Shown piece after piece: positions 63,961-64,000 of a DNA stretch of 64,000 nucleotides; within the stretch, counting starts at the first letter, position 1, and each line of letters opens with the position of its first letter. The notes below the pieces were generated by a model, which ran no database searches, was not told the origin of the DNA, and worked only from the letters and a program-made list of their open reading frames with translations. The stretch is taken from assembly GCF_949987535.1 (NCBI RefSeq), contig NC_080064.1, forward strand, positions 39,690,282-39,754,281. The letters run 5' to 3'. The stretch is from Balaenoptera acutorostrata (taxonomy: Eukaryota > Chordata > Mammalia > Artiodactyla > Balaenopteridae). A program made the position numbers and the translations under genes.

Positions 63961-64000
63961 ACCTTCCTTGGTTCTGGTGGACGAGAGATTGGGGATGTTG

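Overview
The window looks like non-coding DNA from a mammalian nuclear genome, most likely a cetacean or hippopotamus. Two SINEs (10636-10889 and 45127-45421) match the tRNA-derived CHR family of whales, hippos and ruminants. Two short inserts (8743-8850, 37890-38019) match the L1 3' end of cetartiodactyls. I saw no BovB or Bov-tA element, which would be expected in 64 kb of a ruminant, and no pig PRE-1. The taxon is therefore inferred from repeats alone.

No protein-coding gene can be supported. All long open frames lie in repeats, pyrimidine tracts or CpG-rich DNA and show no recognisable domain. Two short stretches resemble isolated exons (48359-48473 on +, about 56610-56690 on -) and are listed with low confidence. 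A 5'-truncated processed retrocopy of an unidentified mRNA, flanked by a target-site duplication, lies at 16540-17008.

Layout: 1-9 kb holds scattered MIR and L2 copies, a 24-25 bp minisatellite (2041-2270) and an MLT1 LTR nested in L2. 9.7-12.2 kb is an old L1 3' region broken up by a CHR SINE, MIRs and another old repeat. 12-18 kb is L2, old L1-like AT-rich DNA and the retrocopy. 18-27 kb is rich in L2, MIR and L3 with a long pyrimidine tract. 27.6-35 kb is poor in recognisable repeats and contains several stretches that look like conserved non-coding (enhancer-like) DNA, plus a G-run array and an approximately 600 bp 8-bp-period array joined to an L3/CR1 end. 35-49 kb mixes MIR, L2, MER20, MER5A and MLT1. 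49.9-52.2 kb is a CpG-rich island with a homeodomain-type palindrome. 52-64 kb returns to MIR/L2/MLT1 and a split low-complexity CCAAC array.

There is no operon-like organisation and no evidence for a new multi-gene system. The island together with the repeat-poor segments suggests the regulatory neighbourhood or intron of a developmental gene, but that is inference. All repeat names come from my recollection of family consensus sequences, not from a database search; element edges are approximate except where a duplication fixes them.
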